From Leptospira haakeii (GTDB lineage Bacteria > Spirochaetota > Leptospiria > Leptospirales > Leptospiraceae), in assembly GCF_002812045.1 (NCBI RefSeq), contig NZ_NPEG01000002.1:124001-188000 (forward strand): a DNA stretch of 64,000 bases. Reading direction: 5' to 3'. Positions 30,624 through 42,836 of the stretch are shown here, in pieces; position 1 is the stretch's first letter; each line of letters begins with the position of its first letter. The notes beneath the pieces are model-generated. The model did not search any database, was not told where the DNA came from, and saw only the letters and a program-made list of their open reading frames with translations. Position numbers and translations under genes: made by a program.

Positions 30624-31004
30624 TTAGCGGGAAGCTGCTAAAATTCGGGTTTTTGCTTTTAGGACGAGAGTATTTTTCTCGCTGGAGGCAGGAAGAGCTT
30701 CCGCTTCTTCTAGGGCTTTTTGGGCGGCCGCAAGGTCGATATCCTCTTTCAGGCTACCATGGTCCGTCAAAATTGTAACTTTATTGTCCCTTACTTCGAA
30801 AAACCCGCCTTCGATTGCGGCGATTTTCGTTTTATTTCCTTGTCGGACTTCCAACACGCCGATCCCAAGCAGGGAAACAAGAGAAGTATGGCCCGGATAC
30901 ACTCCGAAACCCCCTTCGCTCCCGGGCACGACGATGCTGTCCGCATCGCCGTGGAAGAGTAGTTTCTCTGGAGAGATTACCGATACGTCTAGCTTGGCTG
31001 CCAT
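30624..31004 (-). CDS. atpC: ATP synthase epsilon subunit
   Basis: Epsilon is part of the central stalk and can inhibit hydrolysis. The 126-residue protein has the typical start [20 protein letters not shown], the [17 protein letters not shown] segment, and a C-terminal two-helix domain ([17 protein letters not shown]). It is the last gene of the F-type operon, 3 nt after atpD. Confidence 0.96.
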   Translation of the reverse strand: MAAKLDVSVISPEKLLFHGDADSIVVPGSEGGFGVYPGHTSLVSLLGIGVLEVRQGNKTKIAAIEGGFFEVRDNKVTILTDHGSLKEDIDLAAAQKALEEAEALPASSEKNTLVLKAKTRILAASR

Positions 31005-31007
31005 CGA

Positions 31008-32432
<1,425 letters not shown>

Positions 32433-33293
32433 CTAGTTTAGCGAGTCCGCACCCGCTACGATCTCCGAGATCTCCTGAGTGATCTTCGCCTGACGGATAC
32501 GGTTGTAACCGCGGGTCAGAAGTTTGATCATCTCGGAGGCCGCGTCCGTTGCGGATTTCATGGCCACGCGCTTTGCGATCTGCTCGGAACAATTAGCTTC
32601 CAAGATCGCCTTTAAAAATGCAGTTTTTACAACTAAAGGAAGAAGAGATTCCAGAATATCAGCCGGACTTGGCTCATATAGGACATTGGAACCTACGTTA
32701 GCTTCTCCTTGTGCTTCAAACGGAAGAACCTTAGTAATGTCAGGCTCTTGGTTTGCAGAAGAGTGATAAACTGTGGAGATAATTTCCACTGTATCCACTT
32801 CTTCACTTGCAAATAGCGCTAAGAAGAAGTCTGCAAACTCTTCTGCTTCTTTGTAACCGGACTTATCGTCGATATGAGTATAGGTTTTTTCTATTTTCTC
32901 TTTTGCGAATTGGAAATAGGAAATTCCTTTCTTACCTACTACAAAAAGTCGAACGTTTACGCCCTGGTCTTTCAATTCTTGGATGCGAGTTCTTGCTAAA
33001 CGGATCGTTTTGGAGTTATATCCTCCACAAAGACCTCTATTCGCAGTGATCACAAGAAGAGCTGCCGAGCGAATCGTATTCGGTTTCCTTAAATAAGGAC
33101 TTTTTACTACAGAAGCAAGGGATGCAAGCGCTCCGACCAATTCCTTAATTTTATTAGAGAATGGATGGGACGCATTCACCCGATCACTCAACTTTTTGGA
33201 TTTAGCCGTAGCGACCATTTCCATAGTTCGAGTGATCTTCCGAGTGTTCTTAACGGAGCTGATCCGTTTCTTTATTTCCCGAGGTGTAGCCAA
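32433..33293 (-). CDS. atpG: ATP synthase gamma subunit
   Basis: Gamma is the rotating shaft of F1. The 286-residue protein begins [20 protein letters not shown], contains [17 protein letters not shown], and ends in the helix [20 protein letters not shown]. It is in the standard position between atpA and atpD. Confidence 0.97.
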   Translation of the reverse strand: MATPREIKKRISSVKNTRKITRTMEMVATAKSKKLSDRVNASHPFSNKIKELVGALASLASVVKSPYLRKPNTIRSAALLVITANRGLCGGYNSKTIRLARTRIQELKDQGVNVRLFVVGKKGISYFQFAKEKIEKTYTHIDDKSGYKEAEEFADFFLALFASEEVDTVEIISTVYHSSANQEPDITKVLPFEAQGEANVGSNVLYEPSPADILESLLPLVVKTAFLKAILEANCSEQIAKRVAMKSATDAASEMIKLLTRGYNRIRQAKITQEISEIVAGADSLN

Positions 33294-33306
33294 GATTTTT
33301 CTCCGC

Positions 33307-34821
33307 TTACTTCAGGTTCCTAACAAAGTCAGCTGCGATAGAGGCGATAACCTCTCCCAGTTTTCCTTCGTCCGAAATTTTCTTTTCGGTGCGAATAGCG
33401 TTCAATACTTCTGGTTGTTGTGTGCGAAGAACGTTTAATAAATGTGCTCCGAACTCTCTAACTTTAGGAACCGGAACCTTGTCCATATGTCCTCTAGTTA
33501 CCGCAAAAATTTCGACCACTTGTTCTTCTACAGGATAAGGGCTGGAAACAGGTTGTTTCAACATCTCAACGATGCGATATCCTCTGTCCAACTGAGCCTG
33601 AGTGATTGGATCCAAGTCAGTTCCAAGTTGAGCGAATGCTTCTAACTCTCTGAACTGAGCGAGTTCCAGTTTCATTTTTCCAGCGACTTGTTTCATCGCT
33701 TTGATCTGAGCTGCGGAACCAACACGAGATACGGAGATACCCACATCCACTGCAGGACGAACCCCGGATGCGAATAAGTTGGATTGCAGATAGATCTGAC
33801 CGTCAGTGATGGAGATCACGTTAGTCGGAATATAAGCAGAAACCTCACCTTCTTGGGTTTCGATGATAGGAAGCGCGGTTAAGGAACCAGCTCCATATTT
33901 TTCGTCCAATTTAGCCGCTCTTTCTAATAAGCGAGAGTGAAGATAGAATACGTCTCCAGGATAAGCTTCGCGGCCCGGAGGTCTACGAAGAAGAAGACAC
34001 ATTTGGCGATAAGCAACCGCTTGTTTTGATAAGTCATCATAAACAACTAAGGTAGCTTTTTTCTCGTTATACATGAAGTATTCCGCGAAGGAACATCCTG
34101 AATAAGGAGCGATGTATTGCAGAGGAGCAGGATCAGCAGCAGTTGCGGAAACTACGATTGTGTAATCGAGAGCTCCAACCGCTTTTAGTTTTTCCACGAT
34201 AGTTGCTACAGTGGAAGCTTTTTGTCCGATCGCTACGTAAACGCAGATAACTCCGGAACCTTTTTGGTTGATGATCGTATCCAGAGCGATGGAAGTTTTA
34301 CCTGTTCCACGGTCTCCGATGATCAACTCCCTTTGGCCACGGCCAATCGGGATCATTGCATCAATACTTTTGATACCAGTTTGAAGAGGTTCTTCAACCG
34401 GTTGTCTTTTGGAAATACCAGGAGCAGGACTTTCTACCGCACGAGTATGTTTGGTATTGATCGGTCCTTTTCCATCCAGAGGCTCACCGAGTGGGTTTAC
34501 CACACGTCCGAGCATTTCCGGTCCTACCGGAACCTCTAAAATTTTTCCGATTCTTTTTACGGAGAATCCTTCACGGATGTTTTTATAATCTCCGTAAATG
34601 ATCACACCCACGGAATTGTCTTCCAAGTTGAATGCCTGACCGCGAACTCCGTTTTGGAATTCCACGAGTTCTCCAGCCATCACGTTTCTGAGACCGAAAA
34701 CTCGAGCGATACCGTCCCCTACTTCCAGAACAGTTCCGACTTCTTCGACACCCAGATCTTTTTTATAATTTAAAATTTCCTGTTTGAGGACCGACGTAAT
34801 TTCGTCTGTTTTAATTTTCAT
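33307..34821 (-). CDS. atpA: ATP synthase alpha subunit
   Basis: Alpha binds nucleotide non-catalytically in F1. The 504-residue protein has the P-loop [20 protein letters not shown], the [12 protein letters not shown] segment and [20 protein letters not shown]. It overlaps the end of atpH by 11 nt. Confidence 0.98.
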   Translation of the reverse strand: MKIKTDEITSVLKQEILNYKKDLGVEEVGTVLEVGDGIARVFGLRNVMAGELVEFQNGVRGQAFNLEDNSVGVIIYGDYKNIREGFSVKRIGKILEVPVGPEMLGRVVNPLGEPLDGKGPINTKHTRAVESPAPGISKRQPVEEPLQTGIKSIDAMIPIGRGQRELIIGDRGTGKTSIALDTIINQKGSGVICVYVAIGQKASTVATIVEKLKAVGALDYTIVVSATAADPAPLQYIAPYSGCSFAEYFMYNEKKATLVVYDDLSKQAVAYRQMCLLLRRPPGREAYPGDVFYLHSRLLERAAKLDEKYGAGSLTALPIIETQEGEVSAYIPTNVISITDGQIYLQSNLFASGVRPAVDVGISVSRVGSAAQIKAMKQVAGKMKLELAQFRELEAFAQLGTDLDPITQAQLDRGYRIVEMLKQPVSSPYPVEEQVVEIFAVTRGHMDKVPVPKVREFGAHLLNVLRTQQPEVLNAIRTEKKISDEGKLGEVIASIAADFVRNLK

Positions 34822-35371
34822 ACACCACTCCGACCGGTAATTTGCTGTCCAGCAAGGTTTGCCTTACTTTCTTAAGTTGGCTTTTCATGGAAGAGTCGAT
34901 CGCCAAGTCTTGGAATCTGACCACGAAACCTCCGAGAAGGCTCGGATCTTCACTTGCTTCCAAGATGAACTCCGATTTGAATCTTTCTTTTAATACTTCC
35001 CTTAATTTGGAGAGAGAAGCCTCATCCATAGCGGGATAACTTTTGACTTTCGCGCGAACTCTTCCTGCTTTACGATCCAGTTCTTCTTTTAAAGCTTCGT
35101 GAATTTCGGAAAGAAATGAAAATCTTCCCCTACGAAGAAGCACCTGTAAAAAATTCAGAGTGATTTCCGAAATTTTCCCCTGGAAGGTCTTTAATAGAAC
35201 AGCTTCCTTATCTTCCCTTTTAACGGAAGGGGTATCGAAAAAATCGCGGAACTGCGGCTCTATCTTAAAAATACTTACGATAGAATCCAATTCCTGTTCG
35301 GCTTCTTCCGGAGAAGAACTAGCGTCCGCAAAAGCGGCCGCGTATGTTTTTGGGATCGCAGAATAGCTCAT
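34811..35371 (-). CDS. atpH: ATP synthase delta subunit
   Basis: Delta joins F1 to the peripheral stalk. The 186-residue protein matches the OSCP/delta family: [12 protein letters not shown] at the start, [20 protein letters not shown] in the middle, and [20 protein letters not shown] near the end. It lies 1 nt after atpF. Confidence 0.95.
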   Translation of the reverse strand: MSYSAIPKTYAAAFADASSSPEEAEQELDSIVSIFKIEPQFRDFFDTPSVKREDKEAVLLKTFQGKISEITLNFLQVLLRRGRFSFLSEIHEALKEELDRKAGRVRAKVKSYPAMDEASLSKLREVLKERFKSEFILEASEDPSLLGGFVVRFQDLAIDSSMKSQLKKVRQTLLDSKLPVGVVYEN

Positions 35372-35372
35372 G

Positions 35373-35900
35373 TTACGCGCTCAGTTTCTTGATCTTGCCT
35401 AACTCGTTCTCGATAAAGGACTTATAATCGTCAGCTTTTAACTGTTTCTCCAGAACGAGAGCCGCGACTTGAACGGTCATGTCTACGATCTGTCCTTGGA
35501 GTTCTGCCAATGCTTTGGATTTTGCGAGTTCGATATCTTTCAGTGCAGTATCTTTAAGAGCCTTCACTTCTTTCGAAGCATCATCCAACATTTTGTTTTT
35601 CAGGTTAGTAGCGTCCGATTTGGCTTCCGCTACGATTCCGTTAGCTTGGTCCTTTGCTTGAGCGATTCTTGTTTCATAATCTTTCAGCAGAGATTCCGCT
35701 TCGGAACGTACGTCAGCAGCCTTACGAATATCGTTTTGGATGGTCTCAGCTCTTTCATCCAGAGCTTTGAGAATCACATCCCAAGCGAAAACTTTAAGGA
35801 TAATGACGACTATCGTGAAGGTAATCAGGGTCCAAATGATCAGACCCGGATTAACGTCTAATAGTGCGCCTAATCCCCTGTCAGCTGCCAAGAGAAACAA
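35373..35900 (-). CDS. atpF: ATP synthase b subunit
   Basis: Subunit b forms the peripheral stalk. The 175-residue protein has one N-terminal membrane helix (IIWTLITFTIVVIILKVFAW) followed by a long charged coiled coil (LDERAETIQNDIRKAADVRS). Only one b-type gene is present. It lies 2 nt after atpE. Confidence 0.95.
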   Translation of the reverse strand: MFLLAADRGLGALLDVNPGLIIWTLITFTIVVIILKVFAWDVILKALDERAETIQNDIRKAADVRSEAESLLKDYETRIAQAKDQANGIVAEAKSDATNLKNKMLDDASKEVKALKDTALKDIELAKSKALAELQGQIVDMTVQVAALVLEKQLKADDYKSFIENELGKIKKLSA

Positions 35901-35902
35901 GA

Positions 35903-36193
35903 TTATTTACCTTCAGCCGGTGCAGAAACTTCAGTTTTAGCAGCAGATGCTTTGCTTACTGCTGTATTTAGAGTTCCACCTGCAAGGAACGCAATAACGA
36001 TTGCGAACAGAGCCGCACCTTCGATAAGGGCTGCAGAGATGATCATTGCAGTTTGGATTTTTCCAGCTGCATCAGGTTGACGGCTGATTCCTTCAGCAGC
36101 AGAGCCACCGATTCTTCCGATTCCGAGTCCTGCGCCTAAAATAGCGAGTCCAGCTGCGATTCCTACTCCAATGTATCCTAGTCCGAATTCCAT
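35903..36193 (-). CDS. atpE: ATP synthase c subunit
   Basis: Subunit c builds the rotor ring. The 96-residue protein has two membrane helices with the polar loop GISRQPDAAGKIQ. The ion-binding Glu58 lies in AALIEGAALFA. The residue after it is Gly rather than Ser/Thr and there is no Na+-type signature, so proton coupling is likely. An Ala/Lys/Glu tail of about 20 residues extends past the second helix. Confidence 0.96.
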   Translation of the reverse strand: MEFGLGYIGVGIAAGLAILGAGLGIGRIGGSAAEGISRQPDAAGKIQTAMIISAALIEGAALFAIVIAFLAGGTLNTAVSKASAAKTEVSAPAEGK

Positions 36194-36236
36194 TTTATTA
36201 CTTTCTCCTATTTGAAATCAAAACGCTTATATAAAA

Positions 36237-37292
<1,056 letters not shown>

Positions 37293-37405
37293 ACTTGTAA
37301 AGGGTCCTCTCGAAAACGACAGGAAAGAAGAGTTTTGGGGGCACCACCCAGGGTTCTATTTCCCGCAAAGTACCTTTAAACCGCTCTTTGAAGCGTTTTA
37401 CGGGG

Positions 37406-37765
37406 TCACCTTGCGAATACCAATATTAAAAGGTTGGCGAAATGGGCAATAAAAAAACCGATCACGAAACCTTCACGTTCGCCTCTCCAGATAAACAGTA
37501 CTAAAACGGCTAAATGAATAAAAAAAGACAGAACAGTCGTTCCAAATTGGATCGAAAAACCTTCTTTGGAATGTTTCCAAAGTAGATAAAATCTAAAATT
37601 GTAAATAAGTAAGGATAGGAAAAGAGATATTACAATTCCTTTCCAAAAGGATGGGTCGGAAGCTTCATAGAACCGAAACCATAATCCGAAGATAAGCAGA
37701 AGGATACTAAAACCTAAATAATACTTTTTAGGCTGTAGTAACCCGTCCGAGTCCTTTATCCCCAA
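37406..37765 (-). CDS. Small membrane protein, possible AtpI-like
   Basis: The 119-residue protein has about four hydrophobic segments (YYLGFSILLLIFGLWFRF, GIVISLFLSLLIYNF, FGTTVLSFFIHLAVLVLFI, GFVIGFFIAHFANLLILVF). It sits between atpZ-like and atpB genes on the same strand, where an AtpI-type c-ring assembly factor is commonly encoded. The assignment rests on topology and position only. Confidence 0.6.
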   Translation of the reverse strand: MGIKDSDGLLQPKKYYLGFSILLLIFGLWFRFYEASDPSFWKGIVISLFLSLLIYNFRFYLLWKHSKEGFSIQFGTTVLSFFIHLAVLVLFIWRGEREGFVIGFFIAHFANLLILVFAR

Positions 37766-37773
37766 GGTAAAAC

Positions 37774-38007
37774 TTAATCCTTTTTGTCGAATTGGGAAAC
37801 TCTAGTGAGAAGATAAAAAATCCCGTAACCGAATCCGAAAATCGCCCCAAATAAGATCCCGAAAGGAGACCAACCGAAACGTCCATCCAGATACCTTCCT
37901 ATAAAAACGGAAGCAATGATGATAAAAGCAAACTCTGTCCCTACACTAGCAAGCTGCCAGGGAGAAACATCCTTATTTTCTGGAGGTTTTTGATCCGGTT
38001 CACTCAT
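37774..38007 (-). CDS. atpZ: AtpZ-like F0F1 accessory protein
   Basis: The 77-residue protein has two membrane helices with the motif ASVGTEFAFIIIASVFIGRY and LDGRFGWSPFGILFGAIFGF, typical of the AtpZ/AtpI-related family that precedes F-ATPase operons. It starts 2 nt after lepB and lies 8 nt before the next small membrane protein. Confidence 0.8.
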   Translation of the reverse strand: MSEPDQKPPENKDVSPWQLASVGTEFAFIIIASVFIGRYLDGRFGWSPFGILFGAIFGFGYGIFYLLTRVSQFDKKD

Positions 38008-38009
38008 AT

Positions 38010-39005
38010 TTATTCTAATACAGTCCCGATACGATACCAGCGGACCTGCATTCTAGGAATTCTATACAATATCGTACTCTTGAACCAGTTCATATTAGAA
38101 CCGATATCTCCACATTTCGATCTAAATTCTTCCGGATCGTATTTTTGGGCGGCATCCCCGTTCATTCCAAGATCTTCTGCACTTTTATAAGCGCAAACAT
38201 GGTCTTTCCAGTTAATGGAGAAGTAGATCAATGCGGCTTTTCCGAGTATATTCTCCCTAGGAACAAATCCCCAAAATCTGGAGTCGGAAGAATTTGTGCG
38301 ATTATCTCCCATCATCATATAATGATCATCCGGGATCACACATCCAGTAACTTGGAAACATTCCGCGTCTTTGAATTCGTGTGTATAGGGACGAGTGTTT
38401 CCTTCGATCACATAATGTTCGAAACCGGGTTTCTTTTCTTTAAAAAGATAATATTGGACTGCTGCGTCATCGTCCAGGTCATCGAATAGGTTTCTTTTTT
38501 CTTCGTCCTGGAAGTCGTAAGCGGAGAAGTCTGTTTTTCCTTTTTCCATATATTCTATCTTGCCATAGACTGTTGGAAAACCATCTCTCTCATGTAGTAC
38601 CTTTACGATCCGGATCCTATCTCCAGGAAGACCGATCACTCTTTTTACGAATCTTTTTGGAAACCAGCCTTCTTTTTCTTCTGGAGAGACTGCTCCGTCC
38701 GGAGGGATAAAGGTTACAATATCTCCTCTTTTAGGATCATCGTATCTTTTGAGTTCCGTATCCGTAAAAGGAAGCCTGAGGGAATATCTCATCTTATTTA
38801 CGAATAGAAAATCCCCAATCTTCAAAGTGGGAAGCATGGATCCGGAGGGAATATTGTTCGCGTCCAAAACTGAGGATTTAAAAGCTAAAACTAATAAAAC
38901 GATAAAAAAGAAGGAGAGAGTGGAATCTACCGATTCTTCTCCAAAGATTTCCTGGATCCATGTAGGAAGTTTTTTCAAAAAGGTACTGCCCTTCGGCTGG
39001 CTCAT
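38010..39005 (-). CDS. lepB: Signal peptidase I
   Basis: LepB removes signal peptides from exported proteins at the outer face of the inner membrane. The 331-residue protein has an N-terminal membrane segment (about 29-46). The catalytic Ser56 is in IPSGSMLPTL and Lys121 in RFVKRVIGLPGDRI. The GDNRTNSSDSRFWGFVPREN box is near residue 250. An insert of about 100 residues separates the Lys box and GDN box. Two short hairpins (39018-39037 and 39041-39054) lie in its leader. Confidence 0.95.
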   Translation of the reverse strand: MSQPKGSTFLKKLPTWIQEIFGEESVDSTLSFFFIVLLVLAFKSSVLDANNIPSGSMLPTLKIGDFLFVNKMRYSLRLPFTDTELKRYDDPKRGDIVTFIPPDGAVSPEEKEGWFPKRFVKRVIGLPGDRIRIVKVLHERDGFPTVYGKIEYMEKGKTDFSAYDFQDEEKRNLFDDLDDDAAVQYYLFKEKKPGFEHYVIEGNTRPYTHEFKDAECFQVTGCVIPDDHYMMMGDNRTNSSDSRFWGFVPRENILGKAALIYFSINWKDHVCAYKSAEDLGMNGDAAQKYDPEEFRSKCGDIGSNMNWFKSTILYRIPRMQVRWYRIGTVLE

Positions 39006-39096
39006 AGGTCTATTGATACGGGATCGGTATTTCCCGTCAATTCAGAAGACTGAATGCTCGCTTTAGAGGTTCGCGCGGAGTTCACAGAGAAATTTG

Positions 39097-39396
39097 TTAC
39101 ATGCCGCCGCCAGTTTCATTGGCGAGATATGTTTCGATTGTTCTATCCAAACATAAAGCTTCTACCCCGCCTCCCCCGTTATCGAAGTATTGCGGATCAG
39201 TTTTTACGATAAAACAACCATTCCCTTCTGCATCTATACAGGCTTGGAGGAAGGCTACACAAACAACATAATTAACAGCCGGATTGAATTCCTCCTCCTT
39301 CTTCTTCTTTCCTTTGGTCTCGTCTATGTCTTCTTTGGAGCAGCCGAAAAAGAGAAATAAAGTAAGAATCGGCAATAAAGAGAGTTTTTGCAGCAT
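39097..39396 (-). CDS. Small hypothetical lipoprotein
   Basis: From this ATG the 99-residue protein starts MLQKLSLLPILTLFLFFGCS, a lipoprotein signal with the lipobox LFFGC. The mature part is short and Cys-containing (VVCVAFLQACIDAEGNGCFI), with a Gly-rich stretch (DNGGGGVEALCLD). No family was recognised. An open frame extends to 39441 but only into repeat DNA. Confidence 0.6.
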   Translation of the reverse strand: MLQKLSLLPILTLFLFFGCSKEDIDETKGKKKKEEEFNPAVNYVVCVAFLQACIDAEGNGCFIVKTDPQYFDNGGGGVEALCLDRTIETYLANETGGGM

Positions 39397-39443
39397 ACAT
39401 TCGCTTGAGACCCCATGATAATCCAATATGTTCCAGACCAAAA

Positions 39444-39576
39444 CTTTGTGCGCTCCATGTCTCTGTGCGAAACTCGTTTTCTTTTAAGTTCGCACGGAGA
39501 TCGCAGAGTTCACGAAGGAAACTTCCCGCGAGTGATCGAACCGGGGTCAAAAAATCGTTTTTGCGATTTTTTGACC
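39444..39576. repeat. Dispersed repeat and long hairpin in the 39.4-39.7 kb gap
   Basis: 39444-39469 is the inverse copy of the repeat at 21567-21592. 39485-39515 (TTCGCACGGAGATCGCAGAG) is a related fragment. 39545-39576 is a perfect 13-bp hairpin, GGTCAAAAAATCG-TTTTTG-CGATTTTTTGACC, which could work as a terminator in either direction. The rest of the gap to 39701 is GC-rich then AT-rich and shows no gene. Confidence 0.55.
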
Positions 39577-39701
39577 GAAGGCGAGAGCACGTTCCGAAGC
39601 CTTGCGAGGACGCGGCCCGACCCACCTCTAAAAGACCTTTTCAAAGAGTTAAAATTTTTAAAAATCCTTACTGTTTTTTCGAAAAGGACGATATTAGAAA
39701 C

Positions 39702-40505
39702 GTGAAAGAGCAGATAGACCGCAAAATTATCGAACTTCGCCGCCACCTGATTTCTTTGAAACAGAGTTATCCTATAGTAGGATTGAAAGGAGGCACGGAA
39801 ACGGAAGATATGGATTCGGACGAGATCCGAGCGCTCCATATCGTGGCCAAAGATTTGGTCCCGGTCACTGTTAAGATCGGCGGGCCTGAAGCAAGGACCG
39901 ATATCCGTATGCTTGTAAAAGAAGAGATCGAAGGGATTTCAGCGCCTATGATCGAATCTTCTTATGCTCTCAAAAATTTCATTTCTACTCTTAAAAGTAT
40001 GCTAAGCCCTGTGACTTTTTCCAAGGTTACTAAGGCGATGAACCTGGAGACTATCACAGGTTATAAAAATTTATTAGAGATCGCTGACTCGAGTGCATTC
40101 GAGGACCTGGACCAGGTGACGGCAGCGAGATCTGACCTTTCCGCTTCTATGGGAATGATCCCTGATGATAAAGAAGTGATGAAAGTGACTCGCACCATCA
40201 TCGCTATTTCTAAAGACAGAGGCAAAAAAACTTCTGTTGGTGGAACGATCACAAAACAAAATTTCAGAAAGATTGCCGAAGAAATTCAGCCTGATAAGAT
40301 CAACTCCAGGCACGTTTGTGTGGACGCTATGAAATCTTTGGAAAAATTTCCGGAAGAAGTAGCAGAAGTTATGCTCCAATTCGAGATCGAATTGTATGAC
40401 CTATTTTCTCTTTTAAAACCTGAGAAGGCCTACGGTTATAAGAATAGAATGGAAACCAATCGGGAAAGGATCGGATCCAGAAAGGTTCTCTATTCCATTC
40501 GGTAA
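39702..40505 (+). CDS. HpcH/HpaI aldolase / citrate lyase-like protein
   Basis: The 267-residue protein has a TIM-barrel-like pattern with VPVTVKIGGPEARTDIRMLV and EGISAPMIESSYALKNFIST, which recalls the metal/substrate loops of HpcH/citrate-lyase beta family proteins. I chose the GTG at 39702, as the reading frame before it runs through repeat DNA. AAGGA lies about 13 nt upstream, a rather long spacing. The substrate is not evident. It is 3 nt upstream of a TetR gene, so the two are likely co-transcribed. Confidence 0.65.
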   Translation: MKEQIDRKIIELRRHLISLKQSYPIVGLKGGTETEDMDSDEIRALHIVAKDLVPVTVKIGGPEARTDIRMLVKEEIEGISAPMIESSYALKNFISTLKSMLSPVTFSKVTKAMNLETITGYKNLLEIADSSAFEDLDQVTAARSDLSASMGMIPDDKEVMKVTRTIIAISKDRGKKTSVGGTITKQNFRKIAEEIQPDKINSRHVCVDAMKSLEKFPEEVAEVMLQFEIELYDLFSLLKPEKAYGYKNRMETNRERIGSRKVLYSIR

Positions 40506-40508
40506 ACA

Positions 40509-41060
40509 ATGGCCAAAGATACAAGAGACCTAATCCTAAGAACTTCCCTCAAATTATTTTCAGAACAAGGGTATCACGGCTCCACCATGAGGCAAATCGC
40601 CCAGAGAGCCGGTTTATCTTTGGGTCTCGCCTATCGTTATTTTGAATCGAAAGAATCTATTTTAGAAGGGATCATCGAGTCCCATGATAAGATCCTAAAA
40701 AAGTATCTTCCGGAAAAACTGAATACTACGGAAAATAGAGCGGAACTTATCCAATTCTTAGGTGGGCAGATCATTAAATTGGTAAAGGAGAATGAAGAAT
40801 ATCTCCGCCTATATTGGAGCCTCATGCTCCAACCTAAGATCCATAGATTAAAAAAACGAAATATTCATTTGGTGAATCTGATCTTTTATGAAAACTCCAA
40901 AAAGATCATATTGGCGTTAAAACCGAATTACACCGAGTTCGAAGTAAAAAACCTTACTTCCGCGATCATAGGTTATATGATCAATCATTTGACTAATAAG
41001 AGAGAATTCACTCTCGAAGATTTCCGAGCATATATAGTTTACGCATTGGAGAATACCTAA
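40509..41060 (+). CDS. TetR-family transcriptional regulator
   Basis: The 183-residue protein has a clear TetR N-terminal helix-turn-helix (ILRTSLKLFSEQGYHGSTMR, then QIAQRAGLSLGLAYRYFESK) and a divergent helical ligand/dimer domain. It starts 3 nt after the aldolase-like gene and may control it. Confidence 0.93.
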   Translation: MAKDTRDLILRTSLKLFSEQGYHGSTMRQIAQRAGLSLGLAYRYFESKESILEGIIESHDKILKKYLPEKLNTTENRAELIQFLGGQIIKLVKENEEYLRLYWSLMLQPKIHRLKKRNIHLVNLIFYENSKKIILALKPNYTEFEVKNLTSAIIGYMINHLTNKREFTLEDFRAYIVYALENT

Positions 41061-41102
41061 GGCTGAAAAAGCTCTCGGAAGAACCCGTATTAGGACAATA
41101 AG

Positions 41103-42104
41103 ATGATACGTTTTCTTTCCTTCCCTACTCCCAAGGGCAAAAATCCAATATCCAAAGCGGTGATCCGAAAAACAGATCCCGCATTTCTGAAAAATTTCTC
41201 CCTGGCAAAAACTCTGAACAAAGAAAAGGTTTGGATCGATGTAGAAAATCCAAGCTCCGAAGACCTAATCTTTTTATCTAAAAACTGCGGATTCCATGAT
41301 CTTGCGATAGAAGATTGTGTGAACAGGAACCAAAGGCCCAAGTTTGAAGATTATGATGACCATGCGTTTATCGTTCTTCATAGTTTTAAATCAGAAGGAG
41401 AACAGTCCTTTTCCGCGACTGAAACACATGTGTTTTTCAATCGTAAGTTTATCGTTTCAGTTCATGAACATAAGGAACCTTTGATCGATTCTCTCTGGCA
41501 TCGAACTCTGACCGAACTGAATTTTGCTTCTAAGGGAACAGACCATGTTCTTTATCTTTTATTCGATCTTTTGGTGGATTCTAATTTTCCGATCTTAGAC
41601 CAGATCTCGGAACAGATCACAGATTTAGAAAATCAGATCCTGATCAGCGAGATAGAACCCGACTTCATCACAAACATTTTATATGTAAAAAGAAATTTGG
41701 TCCGGATGAGAAGGGTCCTTTCTCCCCAAAGAGAAGTTTTGAATCTGATCATGAGGCATGAGGATAAATTTCTCTCCGAAAAGGTGCGCTTTTATTTTAG
41801 GGACGTATACGATCATTTGAGCCGACTCGTAGAAACCATCGATATGGACAGGGATCTGATCGGAAACTCCATGGATGCCTACTTCTCTATTCTTTCCCAA
41901 AAAACAAATGATATCATCAAACGATTAACCTTAGTTTCGATGATTTTTATGCCACTCACCTTCTTGACCGGTTTTTTCGGGATGAATTTTACGGAACTTC
42001 CCTATGAGAACAAACTGGTCCTGAGCTGCTCGCTTGCTACCATGCTTACTATTCCGGGTATGATGATTTTATATTTTAAATATAAAAATTGGTTCAAAGA
42101 TTAG
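41103..42104 (+). CDS. corA: CorA-family magnesium/metal transporter
   Basis: CorA forms a pentameric Mg2+ channel. The 333-residue protein has the soluble N-terminal domain (VWIDVENPSSEDLIFLSKNC and LAIEDCVNRNQRPKFEDYDD), a long helix, and two C-terminal membrane helices. The signature GMNF is in LTGFFGMNFTELPYENK. AGGA lies 7 nt before the ATG. Confidence 0.95.
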   Translation: MIRFLSFPTPKGKNPISKAVIRKTDPAFLKNFSLAKTLNKEKVWIDVENPSSEDLIFLSKNCGFHDLAIEDCVNRNQRPKFEDYDDHAFIVLHSFKSEGEQSFSATETHVFFNRKFIVSVHEHKEPLIDSLWHRTLTELNFASKGTDHVLYLLFDLLVDSNFPILDQISEQITDLENQILISEIEPDFITNILYVKRNLVRMRRVLSPQREVLNLIMRHEDKFLSEKVRFYFRDVYDHLSRLVETIDMDRDLIGNSMDAYFSILSQKTNDIIKRLTLVSMIFMPLTFLTGFFGMNFTELPYENKLVLSCSLATMLTIPGMMILYFKYKNWFKD

Positions 42105-42114
42105 TCCAAGTCTT

Positions 42115-42813
42115 ATGGACAAAAAAATTGCAATCGTTACAGGCGCAAGCCGCGGCATAGGCGAAGAAGTTTCTAAACAACTTTCCAAATCAGGAATTCA
42201 TATAATATGCGCTTCCCGCAAAAAAGAAGATTCCGAAAAAACTGCGTCTTCTATTCGAAAAGCAGGCGGTTCTGCTGACGCTTATGCTTTGGATGTTTCT
42301 GATCCCGATTCTATCGATATGTTCTTGGAAGAGATTCTCTCCAAATATCCTAGGATCGATATACTCGTAAATAACGCAGGTGTGTATCTGGACAGCGGCT
42401 CTATAGAGAGTACCACTTTAGAAATGTTGCAAGGAACCTTGGATACGAATCTGATCGGCCCTTTCCTTCTTTCCCAAAAAATTTTGGGAATAATGAAGAA
42501 GAGCGGTTATGGAAGAATCGTAAATGTAAGTTCCGGAATGGGCCAACTTTATGATATGAGTTCCGGCTATGCCGCATATCGTATTTCTAAAACTGCATTA
42601 AATGCTCTTACTCGGATCCTTCATTCAGAATCTTCCGGCAAAGATATCAAAGTGAATTCTGTTTGCCCTGGTTGGGTAAGAACTGATATGGGCGGTAAGT
42701 CCGCAACTCGTTCTGTGGAACATGGTGCTGAGACTATTGTTTGGGCAGCTCAATTGGACAAAAGCGGGCCGAGCGGGATTTTTCTGAGAGATAAAAAAGA
42801 AATTCCTTGGTGA
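42115..42813 (+). CDS. Short-chain dehydrogenase/reductase
   Basis: The 232-residue SDR has the cofactor loop VTGASRGIGEEV, the NNAG motif (DILVNNAGVYLD), a catalytic Ser in NVSSGMGQ, and YRISK as YxxxK. The Arg/Lys after the first strand (CASRKKEDSEK) suggests NADPH preference. Substrate unknown. It follows corA by 10 nt. Confidence 0.92.
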   Translation: MDKKIAIVTGASRGIGEEVSKQLSKSGIHIICASRKKEDSEKTASSIRKAGGSADAYALDVSDPDSIDMFLEEILSKYPRIDILVNNAGVYLDSGSIESTTLEMLQGTLDTNLIGPFLLSQKILGIMKKSGYGRIVNVSSGMGQLYDMSSGYAAYRISKTALNALTRILHSESSGKDIKVNSVCPGWVRTDMGGKSATRSVEHGAETIVWAAQLDKSGPSGIFLRDKKEIPW

Positions 42814-42836
42814 AGAGAGAAGCTTGTTGGAATTCC

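Noticed and set aside
39530..39550. tRNA-like T-arm (GGTTCGATC on the minus strand)
   Set aside because: The flanking bases do not form the T stem, and no acceptor, D or anticodon arms are found.
39405..39701. N-terminal extension of the aldolase-like protein
   Set aside because: The frame is open but covers the dispersed repeat and the 13-bp hairpin and is rich in basic residues unlike the rest of the protein.
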